Assembly: GCA_016181565.1 (NCBI GenBank) | Contig: JACOZA010000051.1 | Span: 1-6,289, forward strand | DNA from: Candidatus Sungiibacteriota bacterium | GTDB lineage: Bacteria > Patescibacteriota > Minisyncoccia > Sungbacterales > JACQCQ01 | DNA length: 6,289 nt | Reading direction: 5' to 3' | Shown here: piece by piece, positions 1-5,492 of the stretch | Numbering within the stretch: the stretch's first letter is position 1 | How the letters are laid out: each line of letters opens with the position of its first letter | The notes under the pieces: generated by a model | Seen by the model: only the letters and a program-made list of their open reading frames with translations | Told to the model about the DNA's origin: nothing | Database searches by the model: none | Position numbers and translations under genes: made by a program

Positions 1-1
1 A

Positions 2-550
2 TGCTGTGAAAAGAATTTCAAGGGTGAAGGTGTCTATTGCTCTCGCAGTTGTAAAGATCGATCCCAAGTTATAACTGCTGAGGAAGTGTCTAAAAGTATT
101 AAAGAATTCTATCTAAAGAACGGGCGCATACCTCTTAAAAGAGAAAATCTACACTATCACGCCGCTCGACTTAGATTCGGAAGTTGGAATAAAGCTATTC
201 TGGCCGCGGGATTAAACCCAAATCCTGTAAAGTTCGCAAACAAGTATCTAGCCCGCGATGGTCATCTATGTGACTCTATGGCAGAAAAGATTATCGATGA
301 TTGGTTCTCTGAAAAAGGGGTAAAACACAAAAGAAATATCAAGTATCCCGGCAATCCAAAATTAACAGTTGACTTTGTTACTAAACATCACTGGATTGAA
401 TTTTTTGGTCTCTTCGGGGAGATAAAGGACTACGACGCGCTCGTAAGAGAAAAACAAAAACTGGCCAGAAAATATAAGCTTCCTCTTGTGGAGTTATATC
501 CGAAAGATTTATTTCCAGTTAGCCGCCTTCCAGAAAAACTATTAGGGTAA
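2..550 (+). CDS. Putative homing-type nuclease: zinc finger, HNH-associated repeat, PD-(D/E)XK-like core (5' end missing)
   Basis: The frame is open from base 2 with no stop, so the gene starts before the window; the GTG at 86 is an internal codon. 182 residues are visible. Residues 1-17 are the end of a zinc finger: Cys2, then YCSRSC with Cys13 and Cys17. Residues about 32-71 resemble the homing-endonuclease-associated repeat, ending in RFGSWNKAILAAGL. Residues 86-170 look like a PD-(D/E)XK-type nuclease core: Glu95 in a helix (AEKIIDDWF), Asp124 (TVDF), Glu133 (WIEFFG), then a Lys-rich helix (REKQKLARK) and a strand (LPLVELYP). The classical Lys after the second acid is absent, so the catalytic Lys may come from the helix or the fold may be Vsr/EDxHD-like. 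This combination is typical of free-standing or intron-borne homing endonucleases that cut DNA at specific sites. Its codons look more AT-rich than those of the downstream genes, which fits transfer. Family assignment is from motif recognition only. Confidence 0.72.
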   Translation, partial: CCEKNFKGEGVYCSRSCKDRSQVITAEEVSKSIKEFYLKNGRIPLKRENLHYHAARLRFGSWNKAILAAGLNPNPVKFANKYLARDGHLCDSMAEKIIDDWFSEKGVKHKRNIKYPGNPKLTVDFVTKHHWIEFFGLFGEIKDYDALVREKQKLARKYKLPLVELYPKDLFPVSRLPEKLLG

Positions 551-620
551 TAAATTCGATAGAGTGCGCTGTGAGGGCTGTGAAGCCGGAGTCCTATTCT
601 CCCCAGCCCGAAGAACAAAT
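551..620 (+). other. Structured 3' untranslated spacer, unidentified
   Basis: This spacer lies between the nuclease stop codon and the terminator. GGCT GTGA AGCC would form a short stem with a GNRA-type tetraloop, or GGGCTG could pair with CAGCCC about 25 bases later, enclosing a GGAG/CTCC stem. I checked it for tRNA, 5S rRNA, tmRNA and group I intron ends on both strands and recognised none. It may be only the GC-rich 3' end of the nuclease mRNA. Confidence 0.3.
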
Positions 621-651
621 AACCGCTCCGGTTAATACCGGAGCGGTTTTT
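621..651 (+). terminator. Rho-independent terminator of the nuclease gene
   Basis: A perfect 12-bp stem (621-632 paired with 637-648) with a TAAT loop runs into five T residues (647-651). It lies 70 bases after the nuclease stop codon. The other strand has only a weak T-rich tail, so it works mainly for plus-strand transcripts. Confidence 0.93.
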
Positions 652-658
652 GCGGCTG

Positions 659-686
659 TTGACACGGCGCGCCGAATGGCAATAAT
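659..686 (+). promoter_or_regulatory. Sigma-70 type promoter for the 746-1126 gene
   Basis: A consensus -35 box TTGACA (659-664) is followed after 16 bases by AATAAT (681-686), five of six matches to the -10 consensus. Transcription should start near 693, giving a leader of about 53 bases. The -35 box begins eight bases after the T-tract of the preceding terminator, so the unit is insulated from the nuclease gene. Confidence 0.8.
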
Positions 687-716
687 GATAGCACTCCTCC
701 GAAACGCAAGACTCGC

Positions 717-743
717 CCCCGTCGCCTCGCGGGAGGTGAGGGG
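717..743 (+). promoter_or_regulatory. Leader hairpin that sequesters the Shine-Dalgarno sequence
   Basis: CCCC (717-720) pairs with GGGG (740-743), and TCGCCTC (722-728) pairs with GAGGTGA (733-739) through one G-U pair. There is a single bulged G at 721 and a GCGG loop. The 3' arm is the whole Shine-Dalgarno sequence of the gene starting at 746, whose ATG lies two bases after the stem. An earlier CCTCC at 696-700 could compete for GGAGG at 732-736. Folded, the RNA should hide the ribosome site, so translation is probably conditional or slow. What would open it is unknown. Confidence 0.55.
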
Positions 744-745
744 AA

Positions 746-1126
746 ATGGAAGAAATCAGAAAAGTGACTAGAGCCATCCTCCCCATCCTTGAAGAGTGCT
801 TCGGGGTGGGCGAGGAAGTCCTAGAACCGCTGGCTAGCGGCGAGACGCTAGAACTTTCGCCGGAATGCGGCAAAATGACCCTCGTCGCGGAGCTGCGTCA
901 GGAAAGCCGGCATTACCCGACGACGGTCAGAGCGCAGGTCCCAAATTTCCTTCTGCTTCTTTCCGACGCCGCCGCCGCCAACGGCTGTGTCAAGGAAGGA
1001 ATCAAGTTCGCCACGAGATGCTACGAAGCGACCAAAGGGGAGCGCCCATGGCCACCAGTAGCGCGGTTTATCGTCTCGGCCCTGGAGAAAGGGCGAAAGG
1101 CGTTCAAACACAAGAAACCGGATTGA
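746..1126 (+). CDS. Hypothetical protein, 126 residues, orphan with its own promoter and terminator
   Basis: I do not recognise this protein. The start is well supported: ATG at 746 with a strong Shine-Dalgarno sequence (GGGAGGTGAG, 731-740) about six bases upstream. The protein looks largely helical: an acidic amphipathic N-terminus (residues 1-30, EEIRKVTRAILPILEECF), a central hydrophobic stretch (about 65-75, VPNFLLLLSDAAAA) and a basic C-terminal tail ending KAFKHKKPD. It has four Cys (18, 41, 81, 92) with no recognisable zinc-binding spacing. There is no signal peptide or clear membrane helix; the hydrophobic stretch is short. It stands alone between terminators, so its context gives no functional clue beyond being an independently regulated accessory gene. 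Codons are GC-rich with a consistent bias, and promoter, Shine-Dalgarno sequence and terminator all agree in strand, so I believe it is expressed. Confidence 0.75.
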   Translation: MEEIRKVTRAILPILEECFGVGEEVLEPLASGETLELSPECGKMTLVAELRQESRHYPTTVRAQVPNFLLLLSDAAAANGCVKEGIKFATRCYEATKGERPWPPVARFIVSALEKGRKAFKHKKPD

Positions 1127-1150
1127 CGAGGGCGGGCTAAACGGAGGAGT

Positions 1151-1179
1151 ACGGCAACGCGGATCGTTGTCGTTTTTTT
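1151..1179 (+). terminator. Rho-independent terminator of the 746-1126 gene
   Basis: ACGGCAACG (1151-1159) pairs with CGTTGTCGT (1165-1173) through one G-U pair around a CGGAT loop, followed by seven T residues (1173-1179). It lies 24 bases after the stop codon. Confidence 0.9.
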
Positions 1180-1200
1180 GTGCGATGAGCCAGCCAGACA

Positions 1201-1243
1201 AAAAGAAAAACCACAAGGGCTGGTACTGGCCATACCTTGTGGT
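1201..1243 (-). terminator. Rho-independent terminator of the 1301-1618 gene
   Basis: On the minus strand ACCACAAGG (1243-1235) pairs perfectly with CCTTGTGGT (1218-1210) across a 16-base loop, followed by a T-rich tract (complement of 1201-1210). It lies 57 bases after the TAG stop of the minus-strand gene and faces the plus-strand terminator at 1151-1179, separating two converging units. Confidence 0.85.
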
Positions 1244-1272
1244 GCGGCTTACGCTCGCGCGAGCGCCGCCGC
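1244..1272 (-). other. GC-rich nested hairpin ahead of the minus-strand terminator
   Basis: A perfect 14-base palindrome, CGCTCGCGCGAGCG (1252-1265), is flanked by GCGGC/GCCGC segments that can extend the stem. On the minus-strand transcript it sits directly before the terminator hairpin, making a tandem structure. It may protect the RNA 3' end; no function is proven. Confidence 0.4.
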
Positions 1273-1300
1273 TCGGCTCCGCGGGGGGGGTGAGTCGTCT

Positions 1301-1618
1301 CTAGCGGCGGAAAGCGGCTGGCCTGCGGCCGTTGTGAGGCGCAACTCGCCTCACTTCCTTCTTCTCCTTCTCCGGCCTGATAAACTGCAAAAACGGCTTG
1401 GCGAGCTGCAGCTCCCTCCCCGTCTTATCGCCAACCGGCCGGATGGAGTAAAAGGTTCTACCGCCGTTTCTACCCTTGCTCCTCCGCACAAACCTCTCGG
1501 AGTTCGGCAAAACTTCAACCGTCTTGCCGATCAGGGCCTCGTAAACGGCGCGATCGGGATGGCCGTTGAGATTATCGCGCAATCTCTCCCTGACTACAGC
1601 CAACAACTGTATGCCCAT
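1301..1618 (-). CDS. Hypothetical basic protein, 105 residues
   Basis: I do not recognise this protein. It is Arg/Lys-rich and soluble-looking, with no signal peptide, membrane segment or cysteine motif. Residues 1-35 look helical (ERLRDNLNGHPDRAVYEALIG), 35-80 look beta-rich (KTVEVLPNSERFVRR, GGRTFYSIRPVG), and the tail from about 82 is strongly charged (RPEKEKKEVRR). The basic charge would suit nucleic-acid binding, but that is a guess. The ATG at 1618 is the only good start; six G residues lie four bases upstream in place of a classical Shine-Dalgarno sequence, and an AAAGGAGG at 1673-1666 is too far away to serve it. The frame is chosen over the overlapping plus-strand frame (1178-1642) because promoter-like and terminator signals flank it on the minus strand. 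Confidence 0.6.
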   Translation of the reverse strand: MGIQLLAVVRERLRDNLNGHPDRAVYEALIGKTVEVLPNSERFVRRSKGRNGGRTFYSIRPVGDKTGRELQLAKPFLQFIRPEKEKKEVRRVAPHNGRRPAAFRR

Positions 1619-1673
1619 GATCCCCCCGCTTGGGAAAGATAGTTGTGGTTTCGCCCCCGCCGGAACCTCCTTT

Positions 1674-1703
1674 AAAGTAAATCCTCCGAGTAGCTATTGT
1701 CAA
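1674..1703 (-). promoter_or_regulatory. Probable promoter of the 1301-1618 gene
   Basis: A consensus TTGACA lies on the minus strand at 1703-1698. The matching -10 region is weak: TTACTT (1680-1675) at 17 bases or TACTTT (1679-1674) at 18 bases. Transcription would start near 1667, giving a leader of about 50 bases. The -35 box begins five bases after the T-tract of the kinase operon terminator. Confidence 0.5.
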
Positions 1704-1708
1704 CAACC

Positions 1709-1740
1709 AAAAAAGCGACTCTGCTACTGTAGAGAGTCGT
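1709..1740 (-). terminator. Terminator of the comEC - MBL - kinase operon, overlapping the kinase gene end
   Basis: On the minus strand CGACTCT (1739-1733) pairs with AGAGTCG (1722-1716); an inner CTA/TAG pairing is possible. Six T residues (complement of 1709-1714) follow. The 5' arm and part of the loop lie in the last codons of the kinase gene, whose TAG stop is at 1726-1724, so gene end and terminator share sequence. Confidence 0.87.
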
Positions 1741-2704
1741 ATCCAGCCGAGGATAAATTTATAAACCGAGTAAGCTCATAGCGGTAAGCCGGGGTTATTT
1801 CGTAGTCATTAACGTAGTCGCGCGCCAAATCCACCGGCACGGAATTGCGCAAATAAATTTTCGGCACGCCTTCCAAAACCGTAAGCTGGCGAATAACCCG
1901 ATCGTCAACTTCAATCCGCTCGCGAACGGCCTCAATGCCAAGTTCGTCGCCTTCTTTTGCCGTCAACCGCGCGCCGCCGCACTCGGCGTTGTCGCAGATG
2001 AGATAAAACTGTTTTGCGGGCGCATCGTAACCAATTCTCTTGGTGCGTAAAAGCTTCAAACTCCGCGGCGTCTGGCATTTGGGACATACCACGCGATGGC
2101 GCATTCTTTCGTCAATCACCGCCTCCGGCACGTCAATGAACACGAAGAAATCGGGATCATCGCGGTAGCCGATAAGAGCGCGGAAATACAGCGAATAGGA
2201 TATTTGGTCAAGCTGACGGGGAAAACCGTCAATAAAAACGGCTCTTCGGCCGAGGCGGTCTACCTCCCGCTCCACCAAGGCGAGAATGACTTCGGTGGGC
2301 AGGAGCGTTTTGGTATCGCGCCCCAAAACGACGTCTAAAGCCTGCTCGATAGTTATAAACCCGCGATAGCGGCGCTTCAGAAAATCAATCAATTCCTTTT
2401 TGCGATGCTCTTCTGCAAGGTCTTTATGCACACCCCGGACAACATCACCCACCGAAATATGCGCCACCCTGTCGCCACCGATGGCTTCCATGAAAAGTTT
2501 GGAGTAAGTACCCTTGCCCGAATTTTTCTTGCCGAGAAGGAAACCGACAAAAGTGCCGGTGCGAAGATATTCGCGGATTTTTTCAATCTCGGAACCAGCC
2601 TTGGCGTCAAAATACCGGCGGCGGTCCGCCGGATCTTCAAGAGCGAAGGACTGCGCGAGGTTGTCAATCTTGGTTTTAAAAACCGGGAAGTTGAAACTGT
2701 GCAT
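1724..2704 (-). CDS. Adenylate-kinase-like nucleoside monophosphate kinase with N-terminal extension
   Basis: This protein should transfer phosphate between ATP and a nucleoside monophosphate in the cytoplasm. From the ATG at 2704 it has 326 residues, against about 215 for a standard enzyme. The extra length is mostly an N-terminal extension of about 50 residues (FNFPVFKTK... DLEDPADRRRYFDAK-like, charged). The P-loop at 58-66 is GKKNSGKGT, where the family has GxPGAGKGT. The NMP-binding segment SVGDVVRG is at 85-92, DGFPRQLDQ is at 159-167, and a LID domain has four Cys (207, 210, 237, 242; CPKC ... CDNAEC) that would bind zinc. An in-frame TTG at 2794 would add 30 residues, but that segment is encoded by a perfect inverted repeat and has no good Shine-Dalgarno sequence, so I prefer 2704. 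It is last in the operon after the comEC halves. The kinase family is well supported; the substrate (AMP or another NMP) is not settled, given the altered P-loop. Confidence 0.85.
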   Translation of the reverse strand: MHSFNFPVFKTKIDNLAQSFALEDPADRRRYFDAKAGSEIEKIREYLRTGTFVGFLLGKKNSGKGTYSKLFMEAIGGDRVAHISVGDVVRGVHKDLAEEHRKKELIDFLKRRYRGFITIEQALDVVLGRDTKTLLPTEVILALVEREVDRLGRRAVFIDGFPRQLDQISYSLYFRALIGYRDDPDFFVFIDVPEAVIDERMRHRVVCPKCQTPRSLKLLRTKRIGYDAPAKQFYLICDNAECGGARLTAKEGDELGIEAVRERIEVDDRVIRQLTVLEGVPKIYLRNSVPVDLARDYVNDYEITPAYRYELTRFINLSSAGYDSLQ

Positions 2705-2712
2705 TGTTTTTT

Positions 2713-2755
2713 GAAGCCTATTGAAGTCGGACTTCAATAGGCTTCCTTCAATAGG
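2713..2755 (-). repeat. Perfect 15-bp inverted repeat plus a third copy, before the kinase start
   Basis: GAAGCCTATTGAAGT (2713-2727) and its exact complement (2731-2745) are separated by three bases. The core CTTCAATAGG occurs again directly at 2746-2755, so there are three copies: one inverted (2717-2726) and two direct (2732-2741, 2746-2755). In minus-strand RNA the stem ends eight bases before the ATG at 2704. The first and last copies could also pair, giving two mutually exclusive hairpins. A-rich sequence, not T-rich, follows the stem, so it is not a terminator in the operon direction. It may be a processing, stability or translation-control element. Confidence 0.7.
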
Positions 2756-2806
2756 ATTCGTTTTGAATGTATCAAAAAGGTTCTCATTTGCCAATAGCCG
2801 CTCGGT

Positions 2807-3682
2807 TCAATCGTTTGAATCCGGGACAAAATATCCGCCGCCGCTCGCAAAAGACACGGTGCCGTCCTGATCGGTGCGGAAAGTTCTGACACCGGAATCC
2901 GCCAGCCGATCCAAAACCTCTTGAGTCGGGTGGCCGTAGCGGTTATTGCGGCCGGCGGAAATAACCGCAAAACGGGGACGAGCCGCCGCCAAAAACATTT
3001 CTAAAGTTGAGGTCTTAGAGCCGTGATGGCCAACTTTCAAAACCTCGGCGTTTAAATCTTCACCAGCAGCCAAGAGCCGCCGCTCGAGCACCGCCTCGGC
3101 ATCGGCCATCAAAAGAGCGGTTGAGCTCGCAAACTCAAGTTTGGCCACTACAGCCGCGTCGTGAACATTCCTGACAGTAACATTTTCGTATGAATCGAAA
3201 GGAGAAAGAACCTTCAAGTAGGCCCCGCCGCCAAGATTGGCAATCATGCCGCGCCGGGCAACCAGCCGCGCAATACCCTTATCGGCAATGGCCTTTTGCC
3301 ACTCGGCATATTCCGGAATGGAATGATTCACGCCGGATTCAATTATCACGCCAACATCGTAACGTTTAATCACTTCAAGCAATCCGTCGAGGTGGTCGGC
3401 ATGGGGATGAGTCAGAACCACAAGGTCAATGGAATTATCCCAAAACGGCATAACTTCGCCGAGCCGGGCTACAACCGAATTATCCGGCCCACCATCAACG
3501 AGCGCCTGGTTTCCGCCGGGCGCCTCGATGAAAATAGCGTCGCCCTGCCCCACGTCCAGGACGTGAAGAAAAACGCGGCCGCGCCGCGACTCGGCATAAA
3601 AAACCGCGCTCCAGACGACAAAAACGCCCAAGGCCAGCGCTGAAAGAAAATACCAGTGCCCGTATCTTCTAAATTTGAACAT
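2807..3682 (-). CDS. ComEC-type metallo-beta-lactamase-fold hydrolase (separate C-terminal half of ComEC)
   Basis: This is the MBL domain that in most bacteria ends the ComEC DNA-uptake channel. It is thought to help degrade one DNA strand at the outer face of the membrane. From ATG 3682 it has 291 residues. Residues 9-28 form one hydrophobic helix (WYFLSALALGVFVVWSAVFYA) that anchors it, followed by the signature VLDVGQGDAIFIEAPGG (41-57), VDGG (62-65), the metal site HPHADH (92-97), MADAE (192-196, usually TGDAE), GHHGS (218-222) and RYGHP (248-252). A TTG at 3733 would add 17 residues, but they look like translated spacer. There is no clear Shine-Dalgarno sequence at either start. It lies 69 bases after comEC, in the same frame, with only one TAA between them. 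All main metal ligands are present, so it should be active. Confidence 0.88.
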   Translation of the reverse strand: MFKFRRYGHWYFLSALALGVFVVWSAVFYAESRRGRVFLHVLDVGQGDAIFIEAPGGNQALVDGGPDNSVVARLGEVMPFWDNSIDLVVLTHPHADHLDGLLEVIKRYDVGVIIESGVNHSIPEYAEWQKAIADKGIARLVARRGMIANLGGGAYLKVLSPFDSYENVTVRNVHDAAVVAKLEFASSTALLMADAEAVLERRLLAAGEDLNAEVLKVGHHGSKTSTLEMFLAAARPRFAVISAGRNNRYGHPTQEVLDRLADSGVRTFRTDQDGTVSFASGGGYFVPDSND

Positions 3683-3751
3683 GCCAGTAGAAGCAAAATT
3701 AAACGCAAACGTATAACAGAGACAAAGACCCAACTTGCGTTTACACTTACA

Positions 3752-5290
3752 TTATCCCTTGCGTCTATATTTGCTTTTATACTCCCGCCAAAGCCAAAAG
3801 ACGATCAGAAAATACAGCCCGACGGCAACCGCCGGACCAAGCCAGCGGACCTCGGCCGAAGCCCAAGAAAAACGGGAAAAGAAATCTATGGCGCCGAGCT
3901 CATAATGCAGCATCGCCCATCCTGCCGCCGCCGGGACTCTCGCCAGAAAATCGTTTACCAGCGCCGCACCTCCGGCAACAAAACCAAAAAACATCGTCGC
4001 CGGGATAAAAGGCACGACGGCAACATTGGCGAGCGGCCCCACAAGCGAAAGCTTGCCGAAATTGTACACGAGAAGAGGCAAAACTATAAATTGGGCGGAA
4101 AGGGTTGAAACGAGAACATCGCGGAAAAAATATTTCCTGGAAGGACGATGCCGGAGATCGCGGCTCTCGCGGATCAATTTTGCGCCGCGGAGAAGGGGAA
4201 TAAAGCGCAATTTTATCTTCTCATAACCGCGCTCAAAAACCGGCGCGACATAGACGAGCCCCAGAGTGGCAAGAAAGGACAATTGAAAAGCGGCGTCAAA
4301 CCGCAAAATCTTGGGGTTCACGAAAAGCATTGCCGCCGCGGCGAGAGCGAGAGCGTTTCTCATTTGATACTGCCGGCCCTCGCGCCGGGCGACGAGAACC
4401 AAAATACCCATAATCGCCGCCCTCACCACCGAAGCCGCAGCACCAGTAAGCATGGTGAAAAGCATAATGCCGAGAATGGCGACGCCGAAAGCCCAAGAAA
4501 AAGGAATGAAAAAGAAAGTGAGGGTCTTCAGAAAAGCGTCGGCGACGATGGTGATGTTGTATCCGGAAAGGGCCACAAGATGAGTTGTGCCCGTCGCCTG
4601 CAGCTTTTCGGTAAGCTCCGGCGGAAAACTCTTGCGTTCGCCGAGAATCAGTCCGGCCATGAACGAGGCGTGTGGTTCGGGCAAGTGACGATTGAGCGCC
4701 GAGGAAAAAGAATATTTTATCTGAAACAAAAACCGGTAAAGTCCGCTCCCCCGTCCCCGCTCGAGAACCTCTATCTCGGGAAAAGACATAACGTAAAAAA
4801 TGTCGTCTTTGGCAAGATAGGCCGCGTAGTCAAAATCATCCGAAAAATTTTCCGGCTTCTCAATTTTACCGGATATTTTCACAATATCGCCGTAGCGGTA
4901 TTCCGGATATTGCCGAGTTGTAACCAGCATTTTTAAGCCGCTCACTTTTTCGCGAACAACAACGCGCTGGCTTTTGGCCGTACGCACCGGCTCGTCGTCA
5001 ACCATGCCTTCCCAAGTCAGACGCTCGCCTGAAACCCGATCTAGACCTGCCACCGCTCGGCTCGACCTCGCAAACCAAAACAAGCCGAACGCAAAAACCA
5101 TAACCGCGAAACCGGCGATAATCGCTTTTTTGCGCTTTTCGGCATCAAGCGCGCCGAACACCGCCGTTGTCCCGCCCAAAACAAAAACCGCCCATATGAG
5201 CGGCATGGACGGCGGGACAAATGAGGCAAAAGCAACTCCGAGAATAAAGGCGATGAGTAGCCAGAAAAAAATTTGGGACTTAGAAGACAT
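3752..5290 (-). CDS. comEC: ComEC/Rec2 family DNA-uptake channel, membrane part without MBL domain
   Basis: ComEC forms the inner-membrane channel through which single-stranded DNA enters during natural transformation. From ATG 5290 the protein has 512 residues. Three N-terminal membrane helices (about 5-23, 30-47, 56-75) precede a soluble OB-fold-like region (about 85-175; GDIVKISGKIEKP and FDYAAYL are typical of DUF4131). Then comes the competence domain (about 205-500) with LGERKSFPPEL (216-226), the hallmark THLVALSGYNITIV (236-249), AAIMG and FQLSFLATLGLVYVAP (335-350), and further membrane helices to residue 502. It ends in a basic cytoplasmic-type tail (WREYKSKYRRKG). The usual C-terminal MBL domain is encoded by the next gene. 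A TTG at 5362 would extend the frame, but that stretch is AT-rich repeat, so ATG 5290 is preferred; no strong Shine-Dalgarno sequence is seen. Confidence 0.9.
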   Translation of the reverse strand: MSSKSQIFFWLLIAFILGVAFASFVPPSMPLIWAVFVLGGTTAVFGALDAEKRKKAIIAGFAVMVFAFGLFWFARSSRAVAGLDRVSGERLTWEGMVDDEPVRTAKSQRVVVREKVSGLKMLVTTRQYPEYRYGDIVKISGKIEKPENFSDDFDYAAYLAKDDIFYVMSFPEIEVLERGRGSGLYRFLFQIKYSFSSALNRHLPEPHASFMAGLILGERKSFPPELTEKLQATGTTHLVALSGYNITIVADAFLKTLTFFFIPFSWAFGVAILGIMLFTMLTGAAASVVRAAIMGILVLVARREGRQYQMRNALALAAAAMLFVNPKILRFDAAFQLSFLATLGLVYVAPVFERGYEKIKLRFIPLLRGAKLIRESRDLRHRPSRKYFFRDVLVSTLSAQFIVLPLLVYNFGKLSLVGPLANVAVVPFIPATMFFGFVAGGAALVNDFLARVPAAAGWAMLHYELGAIDFFSRFSWASAEVRWLGPAVAVGLYFLIVFWLWREYKSKYRRKG

Positions 5291-5300
5291 ACCGCTAACA

Positions 5301-5329
5301 ATTCTAAATTCTGGCGGCCAAATTGGAAA
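5301..5329 (-). promoter_or_regulatory. Possible promoter of the comEC operon
   Basis: On the minus strand TTTCCA (5329-5324) is followed after 17 bases by TAGAAT (5306-5301), five of six matches to the -10 consensus. Only ten bases lie between the -10 box and the ATG at 5290, so the mRNA would be almost leaderless, which fits the absence of a Shine-Dalgarno sequence. Confidence 0.3.
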
Positions 5330-5347
5330 TAAATTTTGACCGCTTGA

Positions 5348-5468
5348 ATTTTCAATTTTCAATGGCCAATTTTCAATGAATTTTCAATGATTAAATTTTC
5401 AAGCCCGGCGGCGCTAATTGAACATTGGAATTTAGATCATTGATTGAAAATTGATAATTGAAAATTAA
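5348..5468. repeat. AT-rich cluster of ATTTTCAA / TTGAAAAT repeats upstream of comEC
   Basis: ATTTTCAA occurs five times (5348, 5355, 5369, 5380, 5395) with uneven spacing. Its complement TTGAAAAT occurs at 5444 and 5458, so the two halves can pair across a GC-rich centre (CCCGGCGGCGC, 5404-5414). No gene is visible between the comEC start (5290) and the left end of the IS (5469). The spacing is too short and irregular for CRISPR. It may be a regulatory region, a replication or nucleoid-protein site, or simple repeat decay. Confidence 0.6.
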
Positions 5469-5492
5469 GGTAATTATGTAACTTTGTAACCA
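5469..5492 (+). repeat. Left terminal inverted repeat of the IS
   Basis: It begins GGTAATTATGTA and ends TGTAACCA, matching the complement of 6266-6289 at 20 of 24 positions. Its last five bases are also part of the hairpin at 5488-5517. Confidence 0.88.

Noticed and set aside
571..620. A tRNA, 5S rRNA or intron end in the structured spacer
   Set aside because: No T-loop, acceptor stem, 5S core or group I P7 motif was found on either strand.
571..771. A 66-residue plus-strand frame starting at GTG 571
   Set aside because: It passes through the perfect terminator at 621-651 and the promoter at 659-686 and overlaps the start of the well-supported gene at 746.
848..1216. Minus-strand frames opposite the 746-1126 gene
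   Set aside because: They cross the plus-strand terminator and lack promoter and ribosome-site support; the plus-strand gene has all three signals.
1178..1642. A 154-residue plus-strand frame opposite the 1301-1618 gene
   Set aside because: It runs through the minus-strand terminator hairpin and its T-tract, has no Shine-Dalgarno sequence and reads as a low-complexity mirror of the minus-strand gene.
1640..1673. AAAGGAGG at 1673-1666 (minus) as the ribosome site of the 1301-1618 gene
   Set aside because: It is nearly 50 bases from the only start codon and no other start codon follows it at a usable distance.
2096..2740. Several plus-strand frames opposite the kinase gene
   Set aside because: They are mirror frames of a clearly recognisable kinase.
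3690..3735. An internal promoter for the MBL gene (TG-T-TATACG extended -10)
   Set aside because: Only four of six -10 matches and no -35 box at a suitable distance.
4148..4936. A 262-residue plus-strand frame opposite comEC
   Set aside because: It is a highly charged mirror frame of a clear ComEC membrane domain, with no promoter or ribosome site.
5348..5468. A CRISPR array
   Set aside because: Repeat units are only 8 bases with irregular 7-15 base spacing and no separate spacers.
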